The position numbers and the translations under genes were made by a program. A stretch of DNA of 64,000 bases from contig JABCPU010000023.1 in the NCBI GenBank assembly GCA_016800925.1, positions 248,001 through 312,000 of the forward strand. The letters run 5' to 3'. Position 1 is the stretch's first letter, and each line of letters starts with the position of its first letter. Shown piece after piece: positions 43,451 through 55,950 of the stretch. Source of the DNA: Suillus spraguei. Taxonomy: Eukaryota; Basidiomycota; Agaricomycetes; Boletales; Suillaceae. The notes under the pieces were generated by a model. The model saw only the letters and a program-made list of their open reading frames with translations. It had not been told where the DNA came from and searched no databases.

Positions 43451-46400
43451 GATGCTGCGCGTCATTTTCATTATCACTATCGCCCCCCTTCCACACTCAG
43501 CATATTCATAAAATCGCCTCGTGCCGATAGGCGCCCATTCACGCACTTGACTTATGGACTTCGATATCCCCCAAAATCACCCCTCATGGTTGTTGTTCGT
43601 TATAACCCCTTTCAAAACCCAGGAACACTCCGTGCATCTTGTACCACTTTTTCGACTCGACGTTGCTTGACAACGCCTATAATCACAATCATTCAGTTTC
43701 TTCTTCACACACACACGCTCGTTCTCACTCATACATTGTATATACATGCATATACACATAGATAGCTCGTTGCACTTGCATACGTCTCATTCCTGGATAT
43801 CGTATTGATTTATTGTACAGTAGATTCTGGCACGAGCCAAGTGGAATTCAGAGTTTGAACGAAAATTTCAAGTTGGAGACGGGTCGTGGAAGCGAGTGAT
43901 TGACGAGTTGTCAAAAGGCAAAAGTGGTGTGATCTATACATTTCGTACGAAAGCCAAGGCAAAACATGAACGGTTCGTGTGATCTATAGTGTCCCTATTC
44001 CTGTTACAAAAACGGAGAGTTTCAACCCTTGCCCTGTCGTTGTCGACATGCACAGCTTGTGAAAAAAAATTCATTCAAGTCTAAATTGAACGTTCGGCCC
44101 TTGGAAAGTGAGCGCATGCTGCCGTTTGACAAGTGACAGGTAGAGGAGCATCGCTCTTCGCGGGAGAGCCCACTGATTCCCGCGTGGACTATCTTGGCCA
44201 AACGCGGGGTTTCGCTGTCAGACCTGGTAAGCGATGAAATCGCCGTTAGAGAGGCACGAACGAAACAGTAACAGTGGAGTTGCGAGTGCTGCGAGCTACC
44301 CACGATGGAGGATGGCTGTGGTGGAGCCTCGGCCTGGTCTGAGCGATAAAGTAGGGGTTTGTATTACGGATGATGCTCGTGTTTCGTATGGTGGAGGATA
44401 CACTGGTTGTACGTATGCTGGCATGTGTGTGGCGAGATGGGAGAGTGGGCTGACAAGACTGCGGCAGGGAAATTATGACATGTTCTGTATCGTAAGTACA
44501 GGAATGAGTGCTTCTTCTCGCGTTAGAGTAAAGGCGAGTGAGGTGAAAGGAGAGGCGAATGTGATAGGCGAAGTGATTGTTGATCACGGTGTTATGCGAC
44601 TCGATGATCACATCAGAAGCGATATCTTTCACGGCGCACGTGTCGTGACGGAGGCCTTGGGTAGTGTGGATTGGAAGCTGGTGAGCGCTCTACTCTGTTT
44701 TGCTGGCAGGATCAGTCGGAATTAACCGAGCTTCTTGAACCCTCAAACATGTTCTCTCGATATCTATATATTGTCCGCGTGGGTGATGACAAGTTGGCAG
44801 TCCTTATACTTTGTAAGTGTCTGATGAAAAAGACCCTGAGGGTGGTTAATCTGCGTATTATTACAGGTGAGGATCTGGTAGTCCGCATCTCGCAATTATG
44901 AAACCACCGGAAGAAAGATGTCCTTGTGCTGACCAAGTTCTGGGCCATAGTAGGGTCTACAGCAAACTATCATATCTTACTGCGTCTACTTCCTGTGCGG
45001 TCCCCTCCTCTATGATTTTAGCACACCATTCGCCTACTTCCCCTCCTCGATAATGATCCTCGAATTTATTTTGGGGTGAAGGAAGATTCCGAGGGCTTTC
45101 ATTGATTTTAAATTAATGAAACCTAACCTATCTCACCTACGCACACTCCTCGTCACTTTACTCTCACTCCTTGATACATTTAGGCTTGATTTTCACTCGC
45201 TTTTTCTGATTGCCAGCATGGTATTGTAATATTATTAGAGTTCTACCGAATGTCAAGGCTGCACTGACGACCAAGTCATTGTCTTCTCCCACAGAAGACT
45301 GCGGATGGAGACCAATTCGATAAAGTACGGGCCGTTGGGAAGATTCGAGTTACTGCGGGCCGTCAGCGATGGTCAATAGCACTCGAGACACGCGCGGATC
45401 TGCGGATCAACCTGGCTACTGCAGCGAGCTAATGCAAATTAATAATAAGATTGGATTCGGGGCTGTCATCGTATGTTCTGAAGAATGGAAACAAGCATCG
45501 CTTATTGATAATAATGACGATCAAAGCGCTGCTCTACGCGAATTAGCTAAGTCTCCCGCTCCTGATGCGCTGCTACCACCAAAGTTAGTGTCACGACTGT
45601 CCCGCCAACCGGTGGCGTCGGGGGTCCCTCGTCTTTGTTCTTACTATATTGAGTAAACGCTAGGTGTCATAACAGGATTGGAGAATATTCTCAACTGTCG
45701 TCGTTGTCAACAACGTGTGGGATACCACTTATCAGATAAGATCGTCTCGACTCAAGGCACCAGCGACTCTTCAGCTCAATTGTTTGGGGCGGAGTTTGTG
45801 CGATTATCTGCAAGCTCCGGCCTGACTTGATGAATCCATGTCCGACGGTCAGGGCTATGACCTCAAGGAAGAATACCGGTAGTCCCATCTTTCAGGTCTC
45901 AACTTTGTTTTTACGCAACTTGCATGAAACAACTTCGTGCCTATGACGCGACAACGTGCGCACAGTGGAAGAATATACATCCAGCACGCCCGTGCGAGGC
46001 GCTCTAGCCAAGAGAGGTCAAACCGGAATCCAACAAAACACCGACCGACGGTAAATTTACTGCACCCCAGCAGTGGGAATCCTCAACACAATTAACCTCC
46101 GTTCCGGAATGAAAAAAAAAAAGACGGACGGGCCTGGGCGGCCTTGAGAGTCGGGGGCTATAACACGTTGCACCCGGACCTTGACTGATTCAATCTGACA
46201 AAGTGATAGTTAGGAGACAAGGCGCATCAAACTTCTCCAGCCACATGACAGCGAACTACGCCTCCATTGATCGCACCTAGACGTCCAGAGTGGCGTCATT
46301 CAAGACAAACAAGCATACACCGACAAAACGATTGAGGCGCATTATTCATCAGCTTTGCAACCTAAAATTCGAGCTTTTACTTTTAGGAACTTGGCAAGGG

Positions 46401-47950
46401 GTTAACAAAGTCAGGTGCTCTTCGTGCCAAATTCGCGTGGTCTTCCGCAGTTCGTACTAGTCCACTTTTGGGACCGACTGGAAAGAGTGTAGAGGTGACG
46501 TTCTGGGGGCCATTGATAACGCCAACACACTCGGTCGAGCGAATAACAGCAGAACGAGAAGCTGGCTGCTCCAGACGGCCCGGCGGATGGGTGTGCCGTT
46601 GCGACTGTACGTGGTCACGATGCTCGTGTCAGCTACGCCCTGGTACTATCGAATCCTTGAAAATCAAAATAACACATATGTGGTAATGTACCCGGATCCG
46701 AGTCGAGACTCGAAATAGTAATTTGACGAGGACCCTCTGCGTGCTTTGAACCCGGGCCACCATGTTCAGACTCCCGGAGCGCGGCCTAGCCCAATTACAA
46801 AAGCCCAAGCACACGTGAAACGACCGACAGCTCACCGAGATAAAGCCCCCAAGACGATATGCAAAATGCAAAGAATCATCCCAATCATGGCAATGAAAGG
46901 TAAGAGGGCGATAAGGAATCAATAGAACAAAAGAAGAATGTCGTGTTTCCTGATCTTGACTCGGCCGCTGATACGTAGGACATTATATTGTATGCTCATT
47001 GTAGATCGGAGGCCGCATTACGAACTTACGTTGAGGCTACGAGATGTGGGGCAGATTTGAACTGTGGTGTGCATGATAATTCCAATGGTTCCGATATCTT
47101 GGTATATGACAATCATGAACGCTCGTCGGCGTAGTCACGGTGCTAGTAGTAACAGCAGCTATGCCATTCATTGGCACTCGCTGATAGAAGGATCTAGTGT
47201 TCCACAGCCTTCGGTCGCTAGTATGACACGAGCACCACGAACTCGGCGTAACTTCGGCGACGATTTATCATTGGGAACAGAAGTACTTTGGACTGACAGT
47301 CTACATCAACCCCATGAGCAATTGGAAGGAGAAGTAGCGCAAGCGCACGCTAAAAAAGTCATTACAACTATTCCCAGTCAGGAAGGAGCAGACTTCATTG
47401 AAAGGTCGGCGGCGGTGGAAACCATGATGTTGTATGTAAGAACTGCGCATTCTGGAAACTGGCAACTGTTGTAGATGATAAGGAGCCACTATCTATGATA
47501 TATGATGTCTGGTACATGACCATTCATTCATCGACGAATGTTAAAAAAAGCGCTATACTCTGTTCCGGATCAGCAATGCCCAAACTCAAGCTAAACTTCA
47601 ATTGTAGACCAAGGGAGATAGATCTCTTATTAATAAGATGCAACCCTTAATTAAAGCCAATTTCCAAAGAAAATGAGACATGTTTTTGGTTAGAGCAACT
47701 TAGCACATCGTGAACTCTCAAAAATCGTACATTCTACAACCAGTATCATCCCAACCGGCAACCGATATGAGACGGTGCTGTTGGTTTGTCAGTTAAATGT
47801 ACAACAACAAACCTTTCGGAGTTAACAGGTCTCGGAGGTACATGTTGCGAACGTACGGACATTTTTGGCAAAACTACTTGCCCTGCTTTCACCTCTGCGT
47901 TCAGGATTTCGTCTGCCGCGTACAACAAATATGATAAAACAACAAGAGCT
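43451..47950. other. Unassigned region, 4.5 kb
   Basis: No gene recognised. Open frames include 44234-44725 (listed separately), 45369-45656 (MVNSTRDTRGSADQPGYCSE) and 47064-47474 (MVCMIIPMVPISWYMTIMNA), none with a known family. An A11 run lies near 46110. Sequence texture is heterogeneous and may include decayed mobile DNA, but no terminal repeats, integrase or reverse transcriptase motif was seen. Confidence 0.4.
44234..44725 (+). CDS. Unassigned ORF, 163 codons
   Basis: ATG-started single ORF with no recognised family. It reads DARVSYGGGYTGCTYAGMCV and later VIGEVIVDHGVMRLDDHIRS, protein-like in composition. Just beyond, a frame DQSELTELLEPSNMFSRYLY could be joined to SVDWKL, but only through a 29-base intron, which is too short to be trusted. 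It could be a real orphan gene, a fragment of one, or chance. Confidence 0.3.
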   Translation: MKSPLERHERNSNSGVASAASYPRWRMAVVEPRPGLSDKVGVCITDDARVSYGGGYTGCTYAGMCVARWESGLTRLRQGNYDMFCIVSTGMSASSRVRVKASEVKGEANVIGEVIVDHGVMRLDDHIRSDIFHGARVVTEALGSVDWKLVSALLCFAGRISRN

Positions 47951-48698
47951 TCACTGGGGAGGCGGTTGGAAGCTGGAAAGCAATTATTAAGATCAGCGGT
48001 GCACTGAAATAAAATAAAGAACAATACCCAGGGGGAGGGGGTCCACCAAAGCCTGGTGGAGGGGGGAACTGTGCACCTGGAGGGAAGCCAGGAGGACGGA
48101 AGCCAGGAGGGGGGCCAGGCATGCCTGGTGGCGCAAAAGGCATAGAAGGACGGCCCATGGGGGGCATACCCACTAAATACATAATAAGCGTCATATTTTC
48201 ATCGCGTGCCAATTAACATACTAGGAGGCATCATCCCCATTCCTCGACCGGCAGGCATTCCACGACCAGGACCAACAGGTAGCTGAATCCAACACATATA
48301 TAAGATCCTGACTGAAGAATTAGCAGAGGATGACGTACCGCATTCTTTTTGTCCTCGTCTACGACTGGCGGAGGCCCCTCGACACTTAAGCTGACGACTG
48401 TCTCTCCTCGTAAAATCACAAGGCCCAAGGTGCGCTTCATCTCTTGTTCAGCAGGTGTCTCGGTTTCTCCAGGTTTTTTCTTGGGCCGAACACGTCTGAA
48501 CTCTTCACAGTCCGCCAGGACAAGGTTCATGTGCCTATCGAATGCAAGCATTTGACCTGTCAACGCGCGTCCGTCATTGATCGTTACTTTGAGCCTCCAA
48601 TTGATGAGGCCCAGCATTTTTCCTCCTTTGGATTTCGGGGGAGGCTGAGGTACGATGATCAGACAACATACGCACGAGGTCTGATCAGGACTTACCAT
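47951..48698 (-). CDS. Small nuclear ribonucleoprotein SmB
   Basis: Core Sm protein of spliceosomal snRNPs, one of the seven that form the ring on the snRNA Sm site. The start ATG is the whole first coding exon; an intron then leads to PPPKSKGGKMLGLINWRLKV. Sm motif 1 is LKVTINDGRALTGQMLAFDR followed by HMNLVLADCEEFR; Sm motif 2 is RTLGLVILRGETVVSL. The C-terminus is Gly/Pro/Met-rich (GRGMPAGRGMG, then repeated PPGF/PPGA units) as in SmB/SmB', and splicing a last intron gives the ending GFQPPPQ. About 190 residues. It lies head to head with the flavoprotein gene at 49.1 kb. Confidence 0.93.
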
Positions 48699-49058
48699 GA
48701 TGGTCGATTAGGATTATGGTCTGTAGATGCAGACGATGACAACAAACGAGATAGAGTTAACGGTCGCAAACAATGCCAAACATCTGTTAGACAATGAGTC
48801 TGCATTTGCTGAAGCGCTGATTCACAGTTTGCATGTAACCGAATTTTACGGAGTGTCTGCTCATAAGATTGCACGATCTTTATTCCGGCTGAAAAATCAT
48901 GTCGACGGACTTCCGTAGCTATCGGTCCAAGCCTCAACAGTGATTTCAAAGCGTCGGTAGTTTCGCCCGACAGTGCCGCACTATTATTGAAATATAAAGC
49001 CGCAACTGCAAGTATATATATGGATTCAGGCTTTCACTGTACAAGTGTACCATTCGAT

Positions 49059-50319
49059 ATGTCCAAAATTCATAATGCTTTCACCGTCCTGATGGGTGGG
49101 TCTGCTCCAAGTTATTATGGATTTGCATGTCTGATCCGGCTCACAGGCATATCCACTCCTATCGTAGGCGCCCCCATGGCATTGGCTAGTGGTGGCGCTC
49201 TAGCGGCCCAGACATCTGCCGCTGGAGCATTTGGATTTGTCGGTGCAGGTAAACACCATCGCACCTTTTGCGATCAACTTTCTAAATAAATCATCGCCTG
49301 CAAGGTTATCTGACGTCTTCTCGCATTCGGGAGGAGCTATCCTTAGCCCGCGCGCAACTTCTCCTATCCGACACAGATCCTCTCCCAATCGGCGTGGGTT
49401 ATCTTGCTTGGCAACTGGAGAAAGATCCCTCCTCTGCCGCTGGACTACTCAACGTTTCCCTTTCGAACAGAGTTCAGGCCATCTGGCTGGCATTCGGGAA
49501 CAATATAGGCCGATGGATCGACCACATCCGCTCTTATGACGCAAGTTCCGGGCGGGAGGAGAGAACTCTAATATTCGTACAGGTTTCCTCAGTGAAAGAG
49601 GCTCTCATTGCTATCCAGGATTGGAAAGTCGACGTCTTAGTAGCTCAAGGTTTTTCCCCTACCTCCTTAAGCTTGGTTTGAAATTTCCTCTCATGGGCAT
49701 TCCCGCAGGGTCTGAATCTGGAGGCCATGGGTATAGCGCCGCTCCACCGCTTCTCACGTTGGTGCCTTCTATTTGGCGGTACTGCCTAAAGACGGCCCGC
49801 CTCTTCTCGCAGCCGGCGGATTGTCAACTGGCGGTCACGTTGCCTCTTTGCTTGCACTCGGAGTCTCGGGCGTGGTGCTTGGCACCAGATTTTTGATGAC
49901 GAAAGAGAGTTCTATAATGAGGCGCAAAAGAAAGTGCTTGTTATGGCTGATGGCAATCCACAGTGCGCACGATGGCATTTGATCGTGTTAGAGGAACTAT
50001 GGATTGGCCGGAAGGCGTAAACGGTCGCGCCATTTATAACAACACAGTGAAAGATGTGGATGATGGTGTCGAGCTCGAAATTGTTCGAGAGAATTTCAAC
50101 AGGGCAACGCACGATAGGAACCCTGATCGAATGTTAGTTTGGGCGGGTACTGGAGTTGACCTGGTCACAGAAATTCAGACCGCGCAGGTCAGTTTGACTC
50201 GCTAAATTGCAACGTGCCAGGCTGTCAGTTGATTTGTGTTTGTATAGGATGTTGTTCGGGAACTCCACGCAGATATGATGAAACATTTAAGTTCTGTATT
50301 AACACTTATTGCCACCTAG
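49059..50319 (+). CDS. Nitronate monooxygenase-like flavoprotein (2-nitropropane dioxygenase family)
   Basis: FMN-dependent TIM-barrel enzyme that oxidises alkyl nitronates in characterised members. Spliced text: MSKIHNAFT..., GISTPIVGAPMALASGGALA, AQTSAAGAFGFVGAG, then YLTSSRIREELSLAR, IGVGYLAWQLEKDPSSA, VQVSSVKEALIAIQDWKVDV, the phosphate-binding segment ESGGHGYSAAPPLLTLVPSI, PPLLAAGGLSTGGHVASLLA and ALGVSGVVLGTRFLMTKES. The C-terminus ends HLSSVLTLIAT. The AAGG and LGTRF motifs are the FMN phosphate site of the family. About 350 residues, at least five introns; several are needed to keep frame, so exact junctions are approximate. Confidence 0.88.
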
Positions 50320-50541
50320 CGGCAAACAGGTCGGTTCCCGTGAACCTACAAGAATCATTGTCTTTCCTATTTGGAAAGGTCGTTTCGTTTGTTGCACGTC
50401 CCTGCAATAGTCTTAACGTTTGGTGAGATAACCGTCAGGAACATACATTGATTTCGTCGGCAATAGTGTGATATGCACTCTAAAAACTATAATACAACTA
50501 ATCGTGACAACAGTTCACCTATTCTCAAGAAGATCCTTGCC

Positions 50542-53500
50542 TTAATGGACGATTTCCACCGTCAAGTCGCCCTGATTGATGGAGTCACCTGTACAGATTT
50601 GTTAAGCTAACTCCGTGCTCCGGAGAAATGAATGAGGCTTGCCTTCATTGACGACCACGCGTTTAATATGGCCAGAAACAGGTGCAGTAACAGCAGACTC
50701 CATCTATGGTGAGCCAAACGTCAGCAAGACGTCGTATTCAAAACGCTTCACACATACCTTCATCGCACTCAGTACTGAGGAAAAAGCACTCGTGTCAGAC
50801 AGAAAATCAAAGAATGTGAATCATCCTTACCGCAAAGAGGGTCTCCTTTCTTGATCTCCTGGCCCTCCTTCACTCTGACCTCTACTACGACACCTGACAT
50901 GGGTGCACCCACTGATCCGGGGTCGGACGTCGCCTTCTCCCGCGAAACTGTCTCAACTGCGGAATTCTTGTCCTCGACAGACACAGCCCGAACCTGTGGC
51001 ACAGGGGAAATGTCAGCAAATCTTCGCATGTCAAACTATTGTTATCGACCTCGCCGTTAACTTCGAACCAGACATCACGCTGGGCACGTCCTTCCACAAC
51101 AGGCCCAACGGCCATCAGGCGGATAATAAGTGTTTTTCCTTTTTCGATCGAGATGTGCATCTCCTCTCCAGTAGCCGGTCGCCCCAAGAAGTACCGTGTG
51201 GGAAGAACGCTGGGGAAAGGATAAGTCCATCTTTGAACATCACACGGCATCATGGGTTTACCTGAGATCTCCATATTTCTCAAGGAAACCTTGGTATTCT
51301 TCGAAGACCTGACGGAGTTAACATGACTTTAACATATGCATCGCGGGAGTGCAAGGTACGACATACTTTGGGATACATGACATACGAGGTGACATCTGCA
51401 TCCGTGATGTGCTTTCCAAATTTGCTGCGGAGCTCTGCCTTAATCTTCTTGAAGTCCAAGGGTGCCATAGTCGCACCAGGACGTCCATCAATTCTTGGCT
51501 TGTTTCTAATGATATTCGAACGAAGTGGCTCGGGGAAACCTCCCACAGGTTGTCCAAGATAGCCCTGGAAGAACTCGACAACAGAGGAAGGGAAGTCAAG
51601 CTGGTCTGCACGTCGAATGACTTCCTCTTTGGAGAACGAGTTTGACGTCATCCATTGCGCGAAATCGCCAACCACTTTGGACGAGGGAGTGACCTAACAA
51701 GTTCTATCAAGGTTTGCACAAAGTTGAACAGGTAATTGCATGCCTTGACAATGTTGCCACACTGAAGACGATTTAGCTAAAGTGGTAAATGACGCATAGA
51801 AAACGTACTAGTTCGTTAGCCTCAATGTATTTCTGCTTGATTTCTGGAATTCGAAGGTCGGAAAACGTAAGTTATTGGTAAGAAGACACTCACGAGTCCA
51901 CTGCGTGCCGAGACCTAATTGCGACGCTTGGAACTATAAAATTGGTCAGCCGCCGAATCTAAATACATTCCAGACACCACGCTCACCATGAGATTCGTGT
52001 ATTGACCTCCCGGCATTTCGTGGTCGAAGACACTCGAATCCGAGGCACGGACATTAGCTTCGAAGCAACCGTAGAGCATGCGAACCTGGCTCCAGTACAA
52101 GTTTAGCGCTTGGATATCGGCGTAGCGGATGCCCGTCCCTAATTGCGTTTGCTCAAGTGCCATACACACGGCTCCCATTGAGGGCTGTGATGTCAGACCA
52201 GACATGCCTGTTGGAATTGTTACATGTAGCTCGCCATTCGCGGACAATAACGACTTACTATCAATAGCAACATCGACAACATCAGCACCAGCCGCCGCGG
52301 CCGCAAGCATGCTAGCTGTTGCAATTCCAGCCGTGTCATGGGAGTGAACATGGATTGGAATGTCAGGGTACTTCTCCCTGATCGCCCCGATAAGCCTACA
52401 AATATATTAGTGTGTGCAAATCGGACAAAAAGGTGCTTGCCATACAATTTCGCAGCTTCGGGCTTCAACAAACCAGCCATGTCCTTGACACCAAGGATGT
52501 GAATCCCCTCTTCCACTAACTTGTCAATGAAGTCAAGGTAGTACTGCAGTGTGTATTTGGTCTCTTTTGGGCTTGCAACATCACCACTGTAGCAGACAAC
52601 AGCTTCGACAACACCCCCTGCCTTCTTGGCGGCATCGATACCAAGTCTCATCTAAAATGAAAGTGAGCAGTCTCATGAAAATTTGATTCACGTCGCCTCA
52701 CGTTCTCTATGTAAATCCGTCAATAATCATCACTATTCGGCAATGGTATCACTCTCACCAAAGTAGTTTAGCGAGTCAAACACTCGGAAAATATCAAGAC
52801 CATTCTCGACCGCCTTCTTCGAGAAGTCATAAATCGCATTGTCACTACACGAAATCAGTCGGACACAAGGCGGGAATGAGAAGGCACGCACGGGTAGCTC
52901 GTGTATCCAACACCGTTGGCTCCACGAACAAGAGCCTGGAAAGGGATGTTGGGCACCAGCTTACGCAGGGTACGCTGGACAAACGTCAGTCCGGGCTCCT
53001 CAACATATCACAAATCGCGCACCAGACGTTCCCAGGGATCTTCATACAGGAAGCGCATGGCGACATCGAAGGTGGCGCCACCCCACATCTCCAAACTGAA
53101 TGCGTTTGCGAGGGCATAGCTGGTCTCGTTAGCGATGTTGACCATGTCGATTGTCCTGAGGCGGGTAGCAAGCAGCGATTGGTGCGCATCACGCCAAGTT
53201 GTGTCCATGATGAGCGTTCCAGGGTATTCACGGACAGCCTTCGCGAAAGCTTCGGGACCCTTCTCGACGATAATGTTGCGCCATCCAACCTCACAAGGGA
53301 ACGTAGTGTCAAGGGGTGTGCCATCTGGACCGTCGCGGCTCTCGAATTTGGGAATGACGACCTCATCCTTCAGGCCTGGCTCGCCGGTCTGGCCCTTAAT
53401 GGAACTTCCATTGACTGCCAGGTCACCAAGGTATGCAAGGAGTTTCTGTGCACGGTTCTGGCTTTGCACCAGCTTGAAGAGCTCAGGGGTATCATCGATG

Positions 53501-55466
53501 AACTAAAATGATACAACTATTCAAAATTGTGTCTTATGGTCCTTCTATGTGATGACTTACAGTGGTCCATGTCTTGCCACCAATGAAGACGTCGTGGGTG
53601 AGGAGACGGAACAAGAAGGGAATGTTTGTCTATCAGCAGAGTCAGACACATTTCCATACGAAGACCAAGGGGTAATTACCTTGACACCGCGAATACGGAA
53701 CTCGACCAAAGCACGCAACATCTTTCTGCGAGCAACTTCGTAGGTAGTGCCACTTACAGTGCACTTCACCAATAGACTGTCATAGTGGGGCTGGCCGGGG
53801 AAATAAGTTCATAAATGACTCTAAATTCACAATACGATTGGACACATACCGTAATCTGTGCACCTGCGAAGCCAGAGGACGCGTCAAGGCGAACTCCATT
53901 TCCACCAGCACTGCGGTACACCTCGATTTTGCCAGTATCGGGCTGGAAACCAGCGGCCGCATCTTCCGTAGTAATACGGGCCTGAATCGCAAACCCACGA
54001 CGACTGATGGCCTCCTGAGTCAGACCAAGCTGAGGCAGGGTAGCACCGGCAGCAATTTGGATTTGGGCCGCAACGATGTCGATACCAGTAATCTCCTCTG
54101 CATTCCGAGTAAGCAATGCTGAAAGCACTCTAATTTTTGTATGGGAATCGTACCGGTGATGGTGTGTTCGACTTGAATACGAGGATTAATCTCAATGAAG
54201 TAGTGCCTTCCCATCTGATCGACAAGGAACTCCGCGGTCCCAGCGTTCCTATATCCGACGCTCTTCGCGAGCTTGATCGCGTCCGACAAAATGGCCTGAC
54301 GCACTTCCTCGGGGAGGTGTGTTGCAGGTGCGACCTCGACAACCTTTTGGTGACGCCTCTGAACAGAGCAGTCACGCTCAAACAAGTGAATCGTGTTACC
54401 AACGCCATCGGCAAGGATTTGGACTTCAATGTGACGGGGACGCTCAAGGAAACGCTCGATAAAGACAGTACCATCTCCGAAGGCTGATTTAGCCTCGGAT
54501 ACGGCACGCTCGAATGCATCTTTGAAGTCTGATTGCTCACGAACAACACGCATTCCGCGGCCGCCGCCACCCATAGCAGCCTTAATAATAACTATAGGCG
54601 ACAAAATGGCATTAGAAGGAAAGCAAAAAGAAGAACATCGACAAACCTGGGAAACCGTATTCTTTGATGAATGCATCACCATCCGTGTATGAGGCGACCG
54701 GGCCAGGTGTACCGGGAACGACTGGGACACCGACCTTCATAGCTTTATGAGACCCAGTCAGCATATATGGAACCAATTCTCAGAGCACTATCACCCACCA
54801 AGTGTACGCGCTTTCGTCTTATCGCCAAGACCATCAATGACTTCGGGCGATGGCCCGACAAATGCAATTCCAGCTTGCTCGACTTTGCGAGCGAATTCAG
54901 CATTCTCAGATAAGAAACCGTACCTAGACAATAGTCAGTCAAATACTATAACGAAAGAGATATCAAGGCGGCGCACCCAGGGTGAATCATATCAACCCCA
55001 TGTTCAAGAGCAATGCGGATGATATCTTCTTGGGCAAGGTAGGCGCCAACGGGGGTCAGCCCCCTGCCGACTTGATACGCTTCATCGGCCTATTGATGTC
55101 CGATGAGCAACGTTCGACAGATCAAGCATTGTATCATTCAAATACCTTCTGACGGTGAGCCGAGAGACGATCCTCGAACGAGTAGATCGCAACGGTGTGC
55201 ATAGCGAGCTCATGAGCGGTACGGAAGACTCGGATAGCGATTTCCTGCAAATGAGATATCTAAGTGATGGGAGACACCCAGATCAACAGATCGAAGCGCA
55301 CACCACGATTAGCGACGAGAATCTTGGTTAGAGGACCACTGTGACCAGCGGATTTCCTTCTCATAGTTTGAATAGAGTGCACTGGCGTACCGGGGGCGCT
55401 GGGCGTCCCTACGAACGTATGTGCCAACCTCGGGGGGTGGAGCGGTAATTGAGTCGAAGCAGCCAT
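50542..55466 (-). CDS. PYC1: Pyruvate carboxylase
   Basis: Biotin enzyme that carboxylates pyruvate to oxaloacetate, refilling the TCA cycle; cytosolic in most fungi. N-terminus [18 protein letters not shown] leads to TKILVANRG, the start of the biotin carboxylase domain, which continues [50 protein letters not shown] and [13 protein letters not shown]. The carboxyltransferase domain shows [40 protein letters not shown] and HDTAG-type text around 52.3 kb. The biotinyl domain reads [20 protein letters not shown], then SAMKM with the biotinylated lysine as the last codon before an intron, and ends [15 protein letters not shown]. About 1190 residues with more than ten introns; intact as far as checked. 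No clear mitochondrial presequence. Confidence 0.95.
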
Positions 55467-55950
55467 GATGCTGGTTACTGGTTAGAAATCAAAAGAATGC
55501 TAAAGCAAAGTGAGGATGTTTGAAGAGCTTGGCCCAGTCAGGGATGATGGTAGGACAGTGCAGAACTGTTCAAACTTCAGGGATTTTGATTATCACCATT
55601 TTGACTTAAGGCGCTTAGCCTAAAACATCTAATCGGACCATATGAAATCACGAGGGGGCCGTAATCGATGAACCTAATGTCGGTATCTCCTATCAACAGA
55701 TTCGCTAGCGTTTCGCTAGCACACGTTTTTCTCATACTCTCATGATCATGAACAAACCTCCGGGTTTAAAGTGGGCTTTATCCCATCATGACCTTCACGT
55801 CTCAAGTGTCTCTACACCCCATCGTTATCATGTTCGTTCGCGCGCGAGAAACTGCTCTATAAGCCCGGATATACGTAATTCCATTAATCAGTGCTTGGGA
55901 TGTAGAGAAACACATGATAAAGTCGAGAAGAATGCGTACTTGCCGACGAT

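Noticed and set aside
44671..44901. Second exon of the 44.2 kb ORF
   Set aside because: It would require a 29-base intron, below the length expected for functional splicing here.
48692..48949. Gene between SmB and the flavoprotein
   Set aside because: Overlapping short ORFs on both strands with no family; the space is better read as a divergent promoter.
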